DNA of 64,000 nt from Mycolicibacterium vulneris (GTDB lineage: Bacteria > Actinomycetota > Actinomycetes > Mycobacteriales > Mycobacteriaceae), in assembly GCF_002104765.1 (NCBI RefSeq), contig NZ_NCXM01000015.1:62001-126000 (forward strand). Reading direction: 5' to 3'. The notes under the pieces were generated by a model that ran no database searches, had not been told where the DNA came from, and saw nothing but the letters and a program-made list of their open reading frames with translations. Below, piece by piece: positions 8,140 through 18,335 of the stretch. The translations under genes were made by a program, and so were the position numbers. Each line of letters starts with the position of its first letter. Within the stretch, counting starts at the first letter, position 1.

Positions 8140-9246
8140 TCACTTCCAGGAGCACGATCGCTCGAACTCCACCAGCGCCTCGGAGGGTCCCGCCGGGTCC
8201 AGCCCCTGCGCCGTCACCCATTCGTCGCTGAAATAGGTGTCGCGGTAGCGGTCGCCGCTGTCGGCGAGCAGCGTGACCACCGAGCCGCTGCGACCCTCGG
8301 CGACCATCTCGGCGAGCAGGCCGAACGCACCCCACAGGTTGGTGCCCGTCGACGGCCCGACGCGGCGGCCCAGCACGGCGCTGACGTGCCGCGCGGCCGC
8401 GATCGACGCCGCGTCCGGGACGGACACCATCCGGTCGACCACGCCGGGCAGAAACGACGGCTCCACCCGTGGCCGGCCGATGCCCTCGATGCGCGACGAG
8501 GTGGGCATCACGACGTCCTCGCGGTCCTCGGCGTAGGCGGGAAAGAACGCGGAGTTCTCCGGGTCGACGACGCACAGCCGGGTGGCGTGCCGCCGGTAGC
8601 GGATGTAGCGGCCGATCGTGGCGCTGGTTCCGCCGGTGCCCGCCCCGACCACGATCCAGTCCGGCACGGGGTAGCGCTCCTCGCGCATCTGCTCGAAGAT
8701 CGACTCGGCGATGTTGTTGTTGCCCCGCCAGTCGGTGGCGCGCTCGGCGTTGGTGAACTGGTCCAGGTAGTGCCCGCCCGTCTCCCGCGCGATCCGCTCC
8801 GCCTCGGCGTAGACCTCGCTGGCGCTCTGCACCAAATGGCAACGGCCGCCATGAGATTCGATCAACGCCACCTTCGACGTGCTCGTCGCCGCGGGCATCA
8901 CGGCGACGAACGGCAGACCCAGCAGCGCCGCGAAATAGGCCTCGGACACCGCCGTGGAACCCGACGATGCCTCGACCACGGTGGTGCCCTCGTCGATCCA
9001 GCCGTTGCACAGCGCGTAGAGGAACAACGAGCGGGCCAACCGGTGCTTGAGGCTGCCGGTGATGTGCGTCGTCTCGTCTTTGAGGTACAGCGCGACGTCG
9101 GCGCCCGCGCTCCATGCCGAGGGAAGCGGGTAGCCCAGCAGGTGGGTGTCGGCGCTGCGCCGGGCGTCGGCCTGGATCAGCCGGATGGCGTTGTCCGTCC
9201 AGCAGCGTGAGCGGCTGCGAACCGCGATCCGGGTCTGGTCGGTCAA
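8140..9246 (-). CDS. cds1: PLP-dependent cysteine desulfhydrase / cysteine synthase-like (Rv3684 type)
   Basis: 368 residues. Fold-type II PLP enzyme: the Schiff-base lysine is K67 in TGSLKHR, the substrate loop is EASSGSTA, and the phosphate-binding loop [12 protein letters not shown] lies near residue 200. The M. tuberculosis orthologue Cds1 breaks L-cysteine to H2S, pyruvate and ammonia, and links sulfur supply to respiration and redox balance. The metallophosphoesterase gene upstream overlaps its start (ATGA, 9243-9246), so the two are coupled. Assignment rests on family motifs and conserved order; cysteine synthase activity cannot be excluded from sequence. Confidence 0.88.
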   Translation of the reverse strand: MTDQTRIAVRSRSRCWTDNAIRLIQADARRSADTHLLGYPLPSAWSAGADVALYLKDETTHITGSLKHRLARSLFLYALCNGWIDEGTTVVEASSGSTAVSEAYFAALLGLPFVAVMPAATSTSKVALIESHGGRCHLVQSASEVYAEAERIARETGGHYLDQFTNAERATDWRGNNNIAESIFEQMREERYPVPDWIVVGAGTGGTSATIGRYIRYRRHATRLCVVDPENSAFFPAYAEDREDVVMPTSSRIEGIGRPRVEPSFLPGVVDRMVSVPDAASIAAARHVSAVLGRRVGPSTGTNLWGAFGLLAEMVAEGRSGSVVTLLADSGDRYRDTYFSDEWVTAQGLDPAGPSEALVEFERSCSWK

Positions 9247-10202
9247 CGCACCGATGCTGTTGGCTGCGAACGGCTCAGGTCACTGGCCGCGTCGCGGTCG
9301 CCCGTCGGGGTGGCGATCAACGTCAACAGGGTCGCCTCCGGCCGGCAGCAGAATCGCACCGGCGCGAAAGGCGAGGTGCCCATCCCGGCGGACACGTGCA
9401 ACTGCATGTTGGCGCCCCAGCGGGACGGCCCCTTCGCGCGCGAGCGGTCCAGACCGCAGTTGGTCACCAGCGCGCCGTAGAACGGCAGGCACACCTGACC
9501 GCCGTGGGTGTGTCCGGCCATTACCAGCTGATAGCCGTCGGCCGCGTAGCGGTCCAGCACCCGCGGCTCGGGCGAATGGGTCAGTCCCAGTCGCAGATTC
9601 GCGGCCGGACTGGCCGGGCCCGCGATGGTTTCGTAGCGGTCGCGGTCGATGTGCGGGTCGTCCACGCCCGCGGCGGCGATGTGCAGACCCGCCACCTCGA
9701 ACTCGCGCCGCGTGTGGGTGAGGTCGAGCCAACCGCGCTCGGTGAACGCCGCCCGCAGGTCCTGCCAGGGCAGCGGTTCACCGCGAACCCGGTGCGACGG
9801 GTTGGTCACGTAATTCAGCGGGTTCTTCAGGCGCGGGCCGAAGTAGTCGTTGCTGCCGAACACGAAGACACCCGGCCGCGACAGCAGATCGCCCAGGGCC
9901 TGGATGACCGCCGGGACCGCCTTGGGGTGGGCCAGGTTGTCGCCGGTGTTGACCACCAGATCTGGTTCCCAGCCCGCCAGTTCGCGCAGCCACGCCTGTT
10001 TGCGGCGCTGGCCGGGCGTCATGTGGAGGTCGCTGACATGCAGCACCCGCAGCGGGGTCGAGCCCGGGGTCAGCACGGGCATCGTGATCTCGCGCAGGAC
10101 GAACGCGTTGCGCTCGATGACCGCGGCATAGCCGAGGCCGGCGACGCTCGAAGCTACGGTGGCGGCGCCGGCACGTATCAGGACGGGCAAAACATCAGCC
10201 AT
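9243..10202 (-). CDS. Calcineurin-like metallophosphoesterase (Rv3683 type)
   Basis: 319 residues. An N-terminal hydrophobic segment (about 5-28) probably anchors it in the membrane. The metallophosphoesterase signature follows: HVSDLHM (D58, H60), NTGDNL (D88), GSNDYF and AGHTHGGQ (about 230), which bind two metal ions. The substrate is unknown; relatives of the YkuE type act on lipid-linked or nucleotide phosphates. It is located directly downstream of ponA2 across the 58-bp array and overlaps cds1. Confidence 0.9.
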   Translation of the reverse strand: MADVLPVLIRAGAATVASSVAGLGYAAVIERNAFVLREITMPVLTPGSTPLRVLHVSDLHMTPGQRRKQAWLRELAGWEPDLVVNTGDNLAHPKAVPAVIQALGDLLSRPGVFVFGSNDYFGPRLKNPLNYVTNPSHRVRGEPLPWQDLRAAFTERGWLDLTHTRREFEVAGLHIAAAGVDDPHIDRDRYETIAGPASPAANLRLGLTHSPEPRVLDRYAADGYQLVMAGHTHGGQVCLPFYGALVTNCGLDRSRAKGPSRWGANMQLHVSAGMGTSPFAPVRFCCRPEATLLTLIATPTGDRDAASDLSRSQPTASVR

Positions 10203-10253
10203 GCTGGCAGCCTACTGCCGGGCGGGGACTGGCAGCGTATCTCTTGGGTCACG

Positions 10254-10492
10254 ACGCCTAGCCGTACGACGATGCGGCCCGCGAAGCGGGGTGAGGAGGA
10301 GTGCGGCAATCACGCCTAGCCGTACGACGATGCGGCCCGCGAAGCGGGGTGAGGAGGAGTGCGGCAATCACGCCTAGCCGTACGACGATGCGGCCCGCGA
10401 AGCGGGGTGAGGAGGAGTGCGGCAATCACGCCTAGCCGTACGACGATGCGGCCCGCGAAGCGGGGTGAGGAGGAGTGCGGCAATCACGCCTA
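10254..10492. repeat. 58-bp tandem repeat array (four copies plus a 7-bp start), MIRU-like
   Basis: The unit begins ACGCCTAGCCGTACGACGAT and ends GTGCGGCAATC. It recurs exactly at 10254, 10312, 10370 and 10428, and a fifth copy starts at 10486 but stops after ACGCCTA. The four copies look identical. The core GACGATGC...GAAGCGG..TGAGGAGGAG is shared with the 51-bp units at 30457 and 37708. The array lies between ponA2 and the metallophosphoesterase gene and includes the ponA2 stop codon (10490-10492), so copy number changes would alter only non-coding DNA. Confidence 0.95.
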
Positions 10493-12919
10493 CGGGGGCG
10501 GCTGACCGGGTGGCGGCGGCGGTGGCGCCAGCAGCGGGATCGTGATCGGCGGCAGACCCGGAATCTCGACGACCTGCGAGCCGACCGGCGGCGGCGCGCC
10601 TTCCGGTGGCGGCGGCGGCGCCGGCGGGATGCCGTTGCTGACCTGGATGGTGATGATCGACCCCGGAATGGTTGCGCCGCTGGGTGTCGTGCCGACCACC
10701 TCGCCCTGCTTGGCGCTGCTGTTGACGAAGTTGTTCTGGTCGGCGACCTGGAAGCCCGCCTCCTTGATGCGCTGGCGCGCCGCGTCGATATCCAGGCCGG
10801 CGACGCTGGGTACCCGGGAGCCCGGTGCCCCGTCGACGTAGCGAGGGTCGGTGGGCGGCATCTGCACCGGTCCGAAATTGGTGGCGATCGGCTTCATCGC
10901 GGTGAACCACGTTCGCGCCGGCTCGTTACCGCCGTATAGATCGCCCTCGCCGCAGTGCCGTAGGGGGGCGGAGCACAGATCGGTGGGGTTGGTGGAGTCG
11001 TCGTAGATGTAGTTGGCCGCCGCGTAGTGGTTGGTGAAGCCCACGAAGCCCGACGAGCGGTGGGCCTCGGTGGTGCCGGTCTTACCGGAGACCGGTAGGT
11101 CCCAACCCGCGGCGCTGGCCGAGCCGGCCGCCGTCCCGCCCCCCAGCGCATCCTTGCTCATCGCGTTGGCCAGGGTATTCGCCAGGCCCTCGGGCACCAC
11201 CTGATCGCAGGTCTCGGTGGTCACCGCGACCTCGTTGCCCTTGCGGTCGACCAGCTTGTCGATCGGGTTGGGCGGGCACCAGGTGCCGCCCGAGGCGAGG
11301 GTGGCCGCGACGTTGGACAGCTCCAGCGCGTTCACCTCGATCGGGCCCAGGGTGAACGAGCCGATGTTCTGCCGTTTGACGAAGTCGGCCAGGCTCTCGT
11401 TGCTGTCGGGGTTGTAGTCGCGGGCCGTGCCCGGGTCGGCGTAGGACCGCAGCCCGAGTTTGATCGCCATGTCCACCGTGCGCGTCACGCCGACCTGCTG
11501 GATCAGCTTGGCGAACGCGGTATTGGGCGAGGTGGCCAGCGCGTCGGTGACGTTCATCGACCCGCGATAGTTGCCGGCGTTGACCACGCACCAGTTGTCC
11601 TTGGGGCAGCCCTTGGCCCCACCGCTACCCATACCCTTGGCCTGGAAGCGGCCCGGCACCTCGAGGGTGGCGTTGGTGCCCATGCCCATGTCCAGGGCCG
11701 CGGCCGTGGTGAAGATCTTGAAGACGGATCCCGCACCGTCGCCGACCAGCGAGAAGGGTTGCGGGCGCATGGTTTGACCGGCGTCGACGTCGAGCCCGTA
11801 GGTGCGGTTGCTGGCCATGGCCATCACCTTGTGCGACGTCTTGCCAGGCTGGATCACGCTCATCACGCTCGAAATGCCCGGCAGGGTCGGGCTGGCGAAC
11901 TTGTCGATGGCCGTCTTGACCGGGATCTGCACGTCCGGGTCCAGCGTCGTCTTGATCAGGTAGCCACCCCGGGCCACCTGTTCCTTGCTGATGCCGGCCC
12001 GGGACAGGTACTCCTGGACGTAGTCGCAGAAGAACGCGCGGTCGCCCGCCGCGATGCAACCGCGGGGCAGCTCGTTGGGCTGCGGCAGGATGCCCAGCGG
12101 CGCCGCCTTGGCGGCGCGCAGCGCCTCCTCCTCCTGCGGGATGTTCTCGATCATGGTGTCCAGCACCAAGTTTCGCCGTGCCAGCGCGCCGTCGGGGTTG
12201 ATGTACGGGTTGAGCGCACTGGTCGACTGCACCATGCCCGCCAGCAGCGCCGCCTGCTGCCAGTTCAGGTCGGACGCGTTGATGCCGAAGTACGTCTGGG
12301 CGGCGTCCTGCACGCCGAACGAGCCGTTGCCGAATGAGACCAGGTTCAGATACCGGGTCAGGATCTCGGGCTTGGTGAAGGTCTTGTCCAGCGTCAGCGC
12401 CATGCGGATCTCGCGCAGCTTGCGGGCCGGGGTGGTTTCGACCGCCGCGCGCTTCTCGGCGTCGGTCTTCGCGGTGACCAGTAGTTGGTAGTTCTTGATG
12501 TACTGCTGCTCGATGGTCGAACCGCCGCGGGTGTCGACGTCGCCGCGGGCATAGCCGGCCAGACCGGTCAGGGTGCCTTTCCAGTCCACCCCGTTGTGTT
12601 CGGCGAACCGCTTGTCCTCGATGGAGACGATCGCCAGCTTCATCGTGTTGGCGATCTTGTCGCTGGGCACCTCGAACCGGCGCTGCGAATACAGCCAGGC
12701 GATGGTGTTGCCCTTGGTGTCGACCATCGTCGACACGGCGGGCACTTCGCCCTCGAGAAGCTGAGCCGAGCCGTTGGCGACCACTTCCGACGCCCGATTG
12801 GACACCAGTCCTATTCCGCCGGCGAAGGGGAACAGGAGAGCCGTGGCGACGACGCTGGCCAACAAACAGAGCCCCGCAAGCTTGAGGATCGTGAGCGCGG
12901 CCGGGGGGCGGTCTGACAT
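10490..12919 (-). CDS. ponA2: Bifunctional penicillin-binding protein PonA2 (class A PBP)
   Basis: 809 residues. One N-terminal membrane helix (about 10-35) is followed by a GT51 transglycosylase domain (IEDKRFAEHNGVDW, then RGGSTIEQQ). The penicillin-binding transpeptidase domain has S398xxK401 (SVFK), S464xN466 (SPN) and K613TG. Next is a PASTA domain (about 700-775) and a Pro-rich tail. It polymerises and cross-links peptidoglycan at the outer face of the membrane. In M. tuberculosis the orthologue matters for survival in stationary phase and stress. It is divergent from whiB4. Confidence 0.96.
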   Translation of the reverse strand: MSDRPPAALTILKLAGLCLLASVVATALLFPFAGGIGLVSNRASEVVANGSAQLLEGEVPAVSTMVDTKGNTIAWLYSQRRFEVPSDKIANTMKLAIVSIEDKRFAEHNGVDWKGTLTGLAGYARGDVDTRGGSTIEQQYIKNYQLLVTAKTDAEKRAAVETTPARKLREIRMALTLDKTFTKPEILTRYLNLVSFGNGSFGVQDAAQTYFGINASDLNWQQAALLAGMVQSTSALNPYINPDGALARRNLVLDTMIENIPQEEEALRAAKAAPLGILPQPNELPRGCIAAGDRAFFCDYVQEYLSRAGISKEQVARGGYLIKTTLDPDVQIPVKTAIDKFASPTLPGISSVMSVIQPGKTSHKVMAMASNRTYGLDVDAGQTMRPQPFSLVGDGAGSVFKIFTTAAALDMGMGTNATLEVPGRFQAKGMGSGGAKGCPKDNWCVVNAGNYRGSMNVTDALATSPNTAFAKLIQQVGVTRTVDMAIKLGLRSYADPGTARDYNPDSNESLADFVKRQNIGSFTLGPIEVNALELSNVAATLASGGTWCPPNPIDKLVDRKGNEVAVTTETCDQVVPEGLANTLANAMSKDALGGGTAAGSASAAGWDLPVSGKTGTTEAHRSSGFVGFTNHYAAANYIYDDSTNPTDLCSAPLRHCGEGDLYGGNEPARTWFTAMKPIATNFGPVQMPPTDPRYVDGAPGSRVPSVAGLDIDAARQRIKEAGFQVADQNNFVNSSAKQGEVVGTTPSGATIPGSIITIQVSNGIPPAPPPPPEGAPPPVGSQVVEIPGLPPITIPLLAPPPPPPGQPPP

Positions 12920-13272
12920 GGGTACTACATTAGCGGCCCCCAGTCACGCCGCCACGCTGCGCGTTCTCCAGAAAATTTCGTCATCTCAAGACCGGCGGCG
13001 ACGGGCGCGAATTCGGAATTGCGTCACAGGTCAGACGGGCAACGGCGTGTCCAAGATCACTTCGTCGCCCATCGTGTGGTACGAGGCTGGACGCTCGTCC
13101 CAAAAAAAGCGTTATCGGACTGTTGCGCAATTGGCACCTGACCACCTAACTTAGACACACGGTGAGATTCAGGTAACACCGAAGTACACAGTGTGGCGTA
13201 GATCGCGAGACTGGATCTGCACCCCAAGGAGGGCGGCCGTGACGGGCGGCCGGTAGGGAAAGGGAACAGTTC
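12920..13272. other. Divergent ponA2-whiB4 promoter region
   Basis: 353 bp without a full gene. It should hold both promoters; none could be fixed by a clear -10/-35 pair. A five-codon reading frame with a strong ribosome-binding site lies just before whiB4 (next entry). Confidence 0.5.
13239..13256 (+). promoter_or_regulatory. Possible five-codon upstream ORF in the whiB4 leader
   Basis: GTG-ACG-GGC-GGC-CGG-TAG is preceded at 5-12 bp by AAGGAGGG (13226-13233), a far better Shine-Dalgarno than that of whiB4 itself. The stop is 16 bp before the whiB4 GTG, so ribosomes ending here could re-start on whiB4. Translation is not proven. Confidence 0.3.
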
Positions 13273-13623
13273 GTGTCACCAATACGGCCGGCGGCGCGTA
13301 GGACAAACATTGCAGCCGCACAAGGGGTACTCCACAGTGTCGATGCCGAAGAAAGGATCGCGTGGGTCTCGAAGGCGCTATGCCGGACCACTGATCCCGA
13401 CGAACTGTTTGTCCGCGGCGCGGCCCAGCGCAAGGCGGCAGTGATCTGCCGGCATTGCCCGGTGATGCAGGAGTGCGGGGCAGACGCGCTGGACAACAAG
13501 GTCGAGTTCGGGGTCTGGGGCGGCATGACTGAGCGGCAGCGCCGCGCCCTGCTCAAGCAGCACCCCGAGGTAGTTTCCTGGGCGGACTTCTTCGACAAGA
13601 GGCGGACCCGCAGCGTCGGCTGA
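13273..13623 (+). CDS. whiB4: WhiB-family iron-sulfur regulator WhiB4
   Basis: 116 residues from a GTG. Four cluster cysteines are C37, C59, C62 and C68 (CX21CX2CX5C). The turn FGVWGG (79-84) is followed by a basic tail (RQRRALLKQH... KRRTRS). WhiB4 holds a [4Fe-4S] cluster that is lost quickly in air; the oxidised apo-form binds DNA and compacts the nucleoid, controlling the antioxidant response. The start follows a run of AAAGGGAACAG. The identification comes from the motif and its place between ponA2 and the ArsA-like pair, as in other mycobacteria. Confidence 0.95.
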   Translation: MSPIRPAARRTNIAAAQGVLHSVDAEERIAWVSKALCRTTDPDELFVRGAAQRKAAVICRHCPVMQECGADALDNKVEFGVWGGMTERQRRALLKQHPEVVSWADFFDKRRTRSVG

Positions 13624-13738
13624 CCCTTTGCCCGTGGACGGGTACCCGTCCAATTGGTGGACCGTAGGCCTGACCGGCCTGCCGCTCGTGATTACGTTTC
13701 TGTTACGGCAGGCCCGGGGCCGCGGAGTGGAAAGTGGT

Positions 13739-14890
13739 TCACCGGGCCGCTGCGCGGCCGTCATCGACCGAAGTGATCTGATCGGCCAGCGCGCGCAGGG
13801 CCTCGAGATCCGAGACATCAAACGGCAGCGACGGAACGCCGATGACCGGCACGTGCGGATTGGCGCCGGTGAACCGGGAAAGCAATCTGATTTCCCGCTT
13901 GGCGGTCTGCGCCCGGTCGGCGTGGATCTTCAGCACCGCCGAGGCCAGCGACGCCACCTCGGAGTCGGCGTCGTGGTCCAGCATTTCGCTGCCGTCGATC
14001 GCCCGCTCGGCTGGCAGCGAGCACAGCGGCGGATGGGTGCGGTTGAGGACCAGCCCGGCGAGCGGCATCCCTTCCTGCGACAGCCGGTCGACGAAGAATG
14101 CCGCCTCGCGCAGCGCGTCCGGCTCGGCCGCCGACACCACAATGAACTGCGTCCCACGCCTTTTCAGCAGCGCATAGGTGCGATCGGCCTTCTCGCGGAA
14201 GCCGCCGAAGGTGGCGTCGAGCGACTGCACAAACGCTGCGGCGTCGCCGAGCATCTGTGAACCCAGGATTGTCGACATCGCCTTCATCGCCAAACCCATT
14301 GCGCCGGTAACCAACCGCCCGATTCCCCGGCCCGGCGCGAGCAGCAGCCGCCACAGCCGGCTGTCCATGAAGCTGCCCAGCCGTTTGGGCGCATCCAGGA
14401 AGTCCAGCGCGTTGCGCGACGGCGGGGTATCGACCACCACCAGGTCCCAGCGATCCTCGGCCAGCAGCTGGCCCAGCTTCTCCATCGCCATGTACTCCTG
14501 CGTGCCGGCGAGTGAACTGGCGACCGTTTGATAGAACTGGTTATCCAGAATCGCTTGTGCCCGACCGGGTCCGGAGTACTGGATCACCATCTCGTCGAAG
14601 GTGCGACGCATGTCGAGCATCATCGCGTGCAGCTCGCCGGGAACCTCCGCCGCCAGCGGGACCCGCTGGGGCGTGTTGCCGAGATCGCTGACCCCCAGTG
14701 CCTGGGCCAGCCGTCTGGCCGGATCGATCGTCAAAACGCAGACGTTGCGGCCGTACTCGGCGGCGCGCAGCGCGATCGCGGCCGCGGTGGTGGTCTTGCC
14801 CACCCCACCCGCGCCGCAGCACACCACTACGCGGTTGGTGGTGTCGGCCAGAATGGCGGCCATATCAAGCCGTTTGGGTGTGACGCTCAT
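13739..14890 (-). CDS. ArsA/GET3-like ATPase, second of a pair (Rv3680 type)
   Basis: 383 residues. The deviant P-loop GAGGVGKTT (26-34) is near the N-terminus. [15 protein letters not shown] (switch-like) and a later [18 protein letters not shown] complete the ArsA/SIMIBI ATPase core. The paired gene upstream overlaps it by 4 bp (14887-14890). In M. tuberculosis the two subunits form a complex reported to matter for glycerol-related toxicity and nitric-oxide survival; an arsenite pump partner is absent here too. It probably acts as a cytosolic heterodimeric ATPase. Confidence 0.92.
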   Translation of the reverse strand: MSVTPKRLDMAAILADTTNRVVVCCGAGGVGKTTTAAAIALRAAEYGRNVCVLTIDPARRLAQALGVSDLGNTPQRVPLAAEVPGELHAMMLDMRRTFDEMVIQYSGPGRAQAILDNQFYQTVASSLAGTQEYMAMEKLGQLLAEDRWDLVVVDTPPSRNALDFLDAPKRLGSFMDSRLWRLLLAPGRGIGRLVTGAMGLAMKAMSTILGSQMLGDAAAFVQSLDATFGGFREKADRTYALLKRRGTQFIVVSAAEPDALREAAFFVDRLSQEGMPLAGLVLNRTHPPLCSLPAERAIDGSEMLDHDADSEVASLASAVLKIHADRAQTAKREIRLLSRFTGANPHVPVIGVPSLPFDVSDLEALRALADQITSVDDGRAAAR

Positions 14891-15906
14891 CGAACCCCCT
14901 GCTGTGCAAGCGATTCCGACAGCTCGTAGAGGCTACCTAGGTCGACCCCATCGGAAATGGCCGGTAATTCCAGTCGCGCTACTTGCAACGCATCGAGCTG
15001 CTGCGCGATCTCGGCGCGCGTAGCGATGACAGTGGCATGCTCGATGGTCTCCGTCAGCAGGCCCGCGAAGTCTTTGTCGGTCAAGCTGATTCCGGATTTT
15101 TCCAATCCGGCCCGCACTGAGTCCGCATCGACGTCTCCCTCGGCGGCCTTCGCCAGATCGGCCGGCTGCAAGTAAGTGGGGATGTTGCGGTTGACGATGA
15201 CGCTGCCGATCGGCAGCTGCATCTCGGCAAGCTCCTCGATGGCTTCCAGTGTCTCCTGTACCGGCAACGCCTCCAGCAGGGTGACCAAGTGAATGGCCGT
15301 CTGCTCGGAGTGCAGGAGCTTCACCACGCCTTCGGCCTGCGAATGCACCGGCCCGCCCTTGGCCAGATCGGACACCGCCTTGGTGACATCCAGGAAGCGC
15401 GCGATCCGTCCGGTCGGCGGGGCGTCGACGACGATCGCGTCATAAACCGGGAGCCGATTCTTGTCGACCCGGATCACCGTCTCCTTGATCTTGCCGGTCA
15501 ACAGCACGTCACGCAGACCCGGCGCGATCGTCGTCGCGAACTCGATCGCGCCGATGCGGCGCATCGCGCGGCCCGCAATGCCCAGGTTGTAGAACATGTC
15601 GAGGTATTCCAGGAAGGCGGCCTCGATGTCGATCGCCAGGGCGTTGACCTGACCGCCTTGTTCGGCGGTCGCGATCTTCACCTCCTGATACGGCAGGGGA
15701 GGGACGTCGAAGAGTTGCGCAATCCCTTGGCGGCCCTCGACTTCCACGAGCAGTACCTTGCGGCCCCCGGCGGCCAGGGTCAGCGCCAGCGCGGCCGCGA
15801 TGGTCGACTTGCCCGTGCCGCCCTTGCCGGTCACGAAATGTAAACGGGCCTTCGTCAAGCGCGCAGGCCAGCCGACGGCAGCTCCGCCGCCCGATGTGGT
15901 TGCCAC
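14887..15906 (-). CDS. ArsA/GET3-like ATPase, first of a pair (Rv3679 type)
   Basis: 339 residues. P-loop GKGGTGKST (27-35); [15 protein letters not shown] follows in place of the usual DPA switch; [16 protein letters not shown] is the Walker B/switch II part. It lies upstream of, and overlaps, its partner. The two differ enough that they are not simple duplicates. The start chosen is the ATG at 15906; the first 20 residues are a Gly/Ala leader. Confidence 0.92.
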   Translation of the reverse strand: MATTSGGGAAVGWPARLTKARLHFVTGKGGTGKSTIAAALALTLAAGGRKVLLVEVEGRQGIAQLFDVPPLPYQEVKIATAEQGGQVNALAIDIEAAFLEYLDMFYNLGIAGRAMRRIGAIEFATTIAPGLRDVLLTGKIKETVIRVDKNRLPVYDAIVVDAPPTGRIARFLDVTKAVSDLAKGGPVHSQAEGVVKLLHSEQTAIHLVTLLEALPVQETLEAIEELAEMQLPIGSVIVNRNIPTYLQPADLAKAAEGDVDADSVRAGLEKSGISLTDKDFAGLLTETIEHATVIATRAEIAQQLDALQVARLELPAISDGVDLGSLYELSESLAQQGVR

Positions 15907-15976
15907 CTTCGCATGCTAGCCCGATGGGCCCTTGGGCTGGTCGGAGCGGTTCACCTGCGACCGATAAGCTCGCGGC

Positions 15977-16138
15977 ATGAGCCAACCGACCGCATGGGAG
16001 TACGTCACGGTTCCGCTGCTGACGCATGCCACCAAACAGATCCTCGACCAGTGGGGTGCCGACGGCTGGGAGTTGGTGTCGGTGTTGCAAGGGCCGACCG
16101 GCGAACAGCACGTCGCGTATCTGAAGCGCCCCAAGTAA
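15977..16138 (+). CDS. Small conserved protein (Rv3678A type), DUF4177-like
   Basis: 53 residues, starting MSQPTAWEYVTVPLLTH and containing QILDQWGADGWELVSVL. The WEY...LN..GADGWELV layout is that of the small DUF4177 family. It is divergent from the ArsA-like pair and 13 bp ahead of the RidA-family gene, with which it is probably co-transcribed. Function is unknown. Confidence 0.85.
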   Translation: MSQPTAWEYVTVPLLTHATKQILDQWGADGWELVSVLQGPTGEQHVAYLKRPK

Positions 16139-16151
16139 AGGGTCGCGTCCA

Positions 16152-16619
16152 ATGAGTGCTCCACCTTCCTGGAAGGCCCGGCTCGGGCAGCTCGGCCTTG
16201 CGCTGCCGGAGGTGGTTGCGCCGCTGGCCTCCTACGTACCAGCGGTGCGCACCGGAAACCTGGTCTACACCGCGGGCCAGCTCCCGATGCAGGACGGCAA
16301 GCTGTTGGCCACCGGCAAGGTCGGCGCCGGCATCAGCCCGGATGAGGGACAAGCGATGGCGCGGATCTGTGCGCTCAACGCGCTGGCGGCCGTCAATTCG
16401 CTGGTGGGTATCGACGAGGTGGCCCGGGTGGTGAAGGTGGTCGGATTCGTCGCCTCGGCCCCGGGATTCAACGGTCAGCCCAGCGTCATCAATGGAGCCT
16501 CCGAGCTGCTCGCCGAGGTGTTCGGCGAGCGCGGCGCGCACGCGCGCTCGGCGGTCGGCGTCTCCGAGCTGCCACTGGATGCGCCGGTGGAAGTGGAGCT
16601 GATCGTCGAGGTCGGCTGA
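16152..16619 (+). CDS. RidA/YjgF-family protein (Rv3678c type)
   Basis: 155 residues. The RidA/YjgF fold shows in [48 protein letters not shown] and the final [20 protein letters not shown]. Members form trimers and many deaminate reactive enamine/imine intermediates. The catalytic arginine of the RidA subgroup, expected near residue 105 in an R-x-A context, appears as HARSAVG (R127 region), so it may be active. It is followed after 4 bp by the metallo-beta-lactamase gene. Confidence 0.88.
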   Translation: MSAPPSWKARLGQLGLALPEVVAPLASYVPAVRTGNLVYTAGQLPMQDGKLLATGKVGAGISPDEGQAMARICALNALAAVNSLVGIDEVARVVKVVGFVASAPGFNGQPSVINGASELLAEVFGERGAHARSAVGVSELPLDAPVEVELIVEVG

Positions 16620-16623
16620 CGCC

Positions 16624-17427
16624 GTGACCCAGGCCGCCGAGTCGCTGACCCATCCCGCGTACGCCAAGTTGCGGCCGGTCACCGAAACCGCGTCTGTTCT
16701 GCTGGCCGATAACCCCGGGCTGCTCACGCTCGAGGGCACCAACACCTGGGTGCTGCGCGGCACGCGCAGTGACGAGCTGGTCATCGTGGACCCCGGACCC
16801 GACGACGACGAACACATCGCACGGGTGGCCGCGCTCGGCCGTATCGCCCTGGTCCTGATCAGCCACCGGCACAGCGATCACACCGACGCCATCGACAAGC
16901 TGGTCGAGCGCACCGGCGCGACCGTGCGCTCGGCGGGCAGCGGTTTTCTGCGTGGCCTCGGCGGTGAGCTGACCGACGGCGAGGTGATCGATGCCGCCGG
17001 CCTCAAGATCAAGGTCATGGCGACCCCCGGACACACCGCCGATTCGCTGTCCTTCCTGCTGGACGACGCCGTGTTGACCGCCGACACCGTCCTGGGTCGC
17101 GGCACGGCCGTCCTCGACAAGGAGGACGGCAGTCTGACGGACTACCTGGAATCGCTGCGGCGACTGCGCGGCCTGGGCCGGCGGACGGTGCTGCCCGGGC
17201 ACGGGCCGGACCTGACCGATCTGGAAAGCGTCGCGCAGGGCTACCTCGAACACCGGCGGGAGCGACTGGATCAGGTGCGATCGGCGGTGCGGGAGCTGGG
17301 GGAGGACGCCAGCGCCCGCCGGATCGTCGAACACGTCTATGTCGATGTCGACGAGAAGCTGTGGGACGCCGCCGAGTGGTCGGTGCAGGTGCAGCTGAAT
17401 CACCTGCGTTCGGAGCCGTCGGCGTAA
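16624..17427 (+). CDS. Metallo-beta-lactamase-fold hydrolase (Rv3677c type)
   Basis: 267 residues from a GTG. The metal motif is HRHSDH (81-86, HxHxDH); further ligands are in [14 protein letters not shown] and LPGHGPD. The C-terminal helical extension (about 200-267) is like that of LACTB2/glyoxalase-II relatives, which act on thioesters or RNA. The substrate is unknown. Tight spacing suggests one operon from 15977 to 17427. Confidence 0.9.
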   Translation: MTQAAESLTHPAYAKLRPVTETASVLLADNPGLLTLEGTNTWVLRGTRSDELVIVDPGPDDDEHIARVAALGRIALVLISHRHSDHTDAIDKLVERTGATVRSAGSGFLRGLGGELTDGEVIDAAGLKIKVMATPGHTADSLSFLLDDAVLTADTVLGRGTAVLDKEDGSLTDYLESLRRLRGLGRRTVLPGHGPDLTDLESVAQGYLEHRRERLDQVRSAVRELGEDASARRIVEHVYVDVDEKLWDAAEWSVQVQLNHLRSEPSA

Positions 17428-17556
17428 CTGCGTCCGCATAAGTCACGGATGTGACTGGTGTGGCCAAGACCGGCCGAACGGCCCGGCGGGTTCGCGCGCG
17501 CTTACCTCGCTCGCTGTTTGATTCCTCGCTCGGTTGCGCCCGCGCTCCGCGCGCGC

Positions 17557-18231
17557 TTACCTCGCTCGGCGCGCCAGCCGCTCGGAGTCCGAGATCAACA
17601 CACTCTTGCCCTCCAGCCGGATCCAGCCCCGGTGGGCGAAGTCGGCCAGCGCCTTGTTCACCGTCTCCCGGGACGCCCCGACCAACTGCGCGATCTCTTC
17701 CTGCGTCAGGTCGTGGGTGACCCGCATGGCGCCGCCCTCCTGGGTGCCGAACCGCTGGGCGAGCTGCAGCAGCTGCTTGGCCACCCGGCCGGGCACGTCG
17801 GTGAAGATGAGGTCGGCCAGGTTGTTGTTGGTGCGGCGCAGCCGTCGGGCCAGCACCCGCAACAACTGCTCGGCGATCTCGGGACGATCGGCGATCCAGG
17901 CGCGCAGTGCGTCGCGGTCCATCGACACCGCGCGCACCTCAGTGATGGTGGTGGCGCTGGACGTCCGCGGACCCGGGTCGAAGATCGACAGCTCGCCGAA
18001 CATGTCCGAGGGGCCCATGATCGTCAGCAGGTTCTCGCGTCCGTCGGGCGAGCGGCGACCGATCTTCACCTTCCCCGAGACGATGATGTACAGCCGGTCG
18101 CCGGGTTCCCCCTCGGCGAAGACCGTGTGTCCGCGGGGGAAGTCGACGGGTTGCAGCTGCTTGGTCAGCGCTGTGACTGCGCCGGGTTCAACCCCTTGGA
18201 AGATTCCTGCCCTTGCCAGGATCTCGTCCAC
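17557..18231 (-). CDS. crp: cAMP receptor protein Crp (Rv3676 type)
   Basis: 224 residues from a GTG. The cyclic-nucleotide pocket has [18 protein letters not shown] (79-95), including the ribose/phosphate-binding E80 and R89. Residues 115-140 form the dimer helix. The C-terminal HTH is [20 protein letters not shown] (176-195). In M. tuberculosis, Crp binds TGTGA-N6-TCACA sites and controls resuscitation and carbon genes. Another cAMP player, a membrane adenylate cyclase, is at 58716-60344 in this window. Confidence 0.96.
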   Translation of the reverse strand: MDEILARAGIFQGVEPGAVTALTKQLQPVDFPRGHTVFAEGEPGDRLYIIVSGKVKIGRRSPDGRENLLTIMGPSDMFGELSIFDPGPRTSSATTITEVRAVSMDRDALRAWIADRPEIAEQLLRVLARRLRRTNNNLADLIFTDVPGRVAKQLLQLAQRFGTQEGGAMRVTHDLTQEEIAQLVGASRETVNKALADFAHRGWIRLEGKSVLISDSERLARRAR

Positions 18232-18335
18232 GTTGCCTCTTCAACTTTCCCAAAAAATTAATGTGATACGGGCAGGCTAACCCCTTGCTCGCGTGACGAG
18301 TCTAGAGGAACGCCGTTGTTTCCAACGTGCCAACG

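Noticed and set aside
10254..10492. Possible CRISPR array
   Set aside because: The repeats are head-to-tail with no unique spacers and there is no cas gene nearby; it is a plain tandem array.
17444..17459. AGTCAC-N4-GTGACT near the crp 3' end as a Crp site
   Set aside because: The half-sites are in reverse order to the TGTGA-N6-TCACA consensus, and the position is downstream of the gene.
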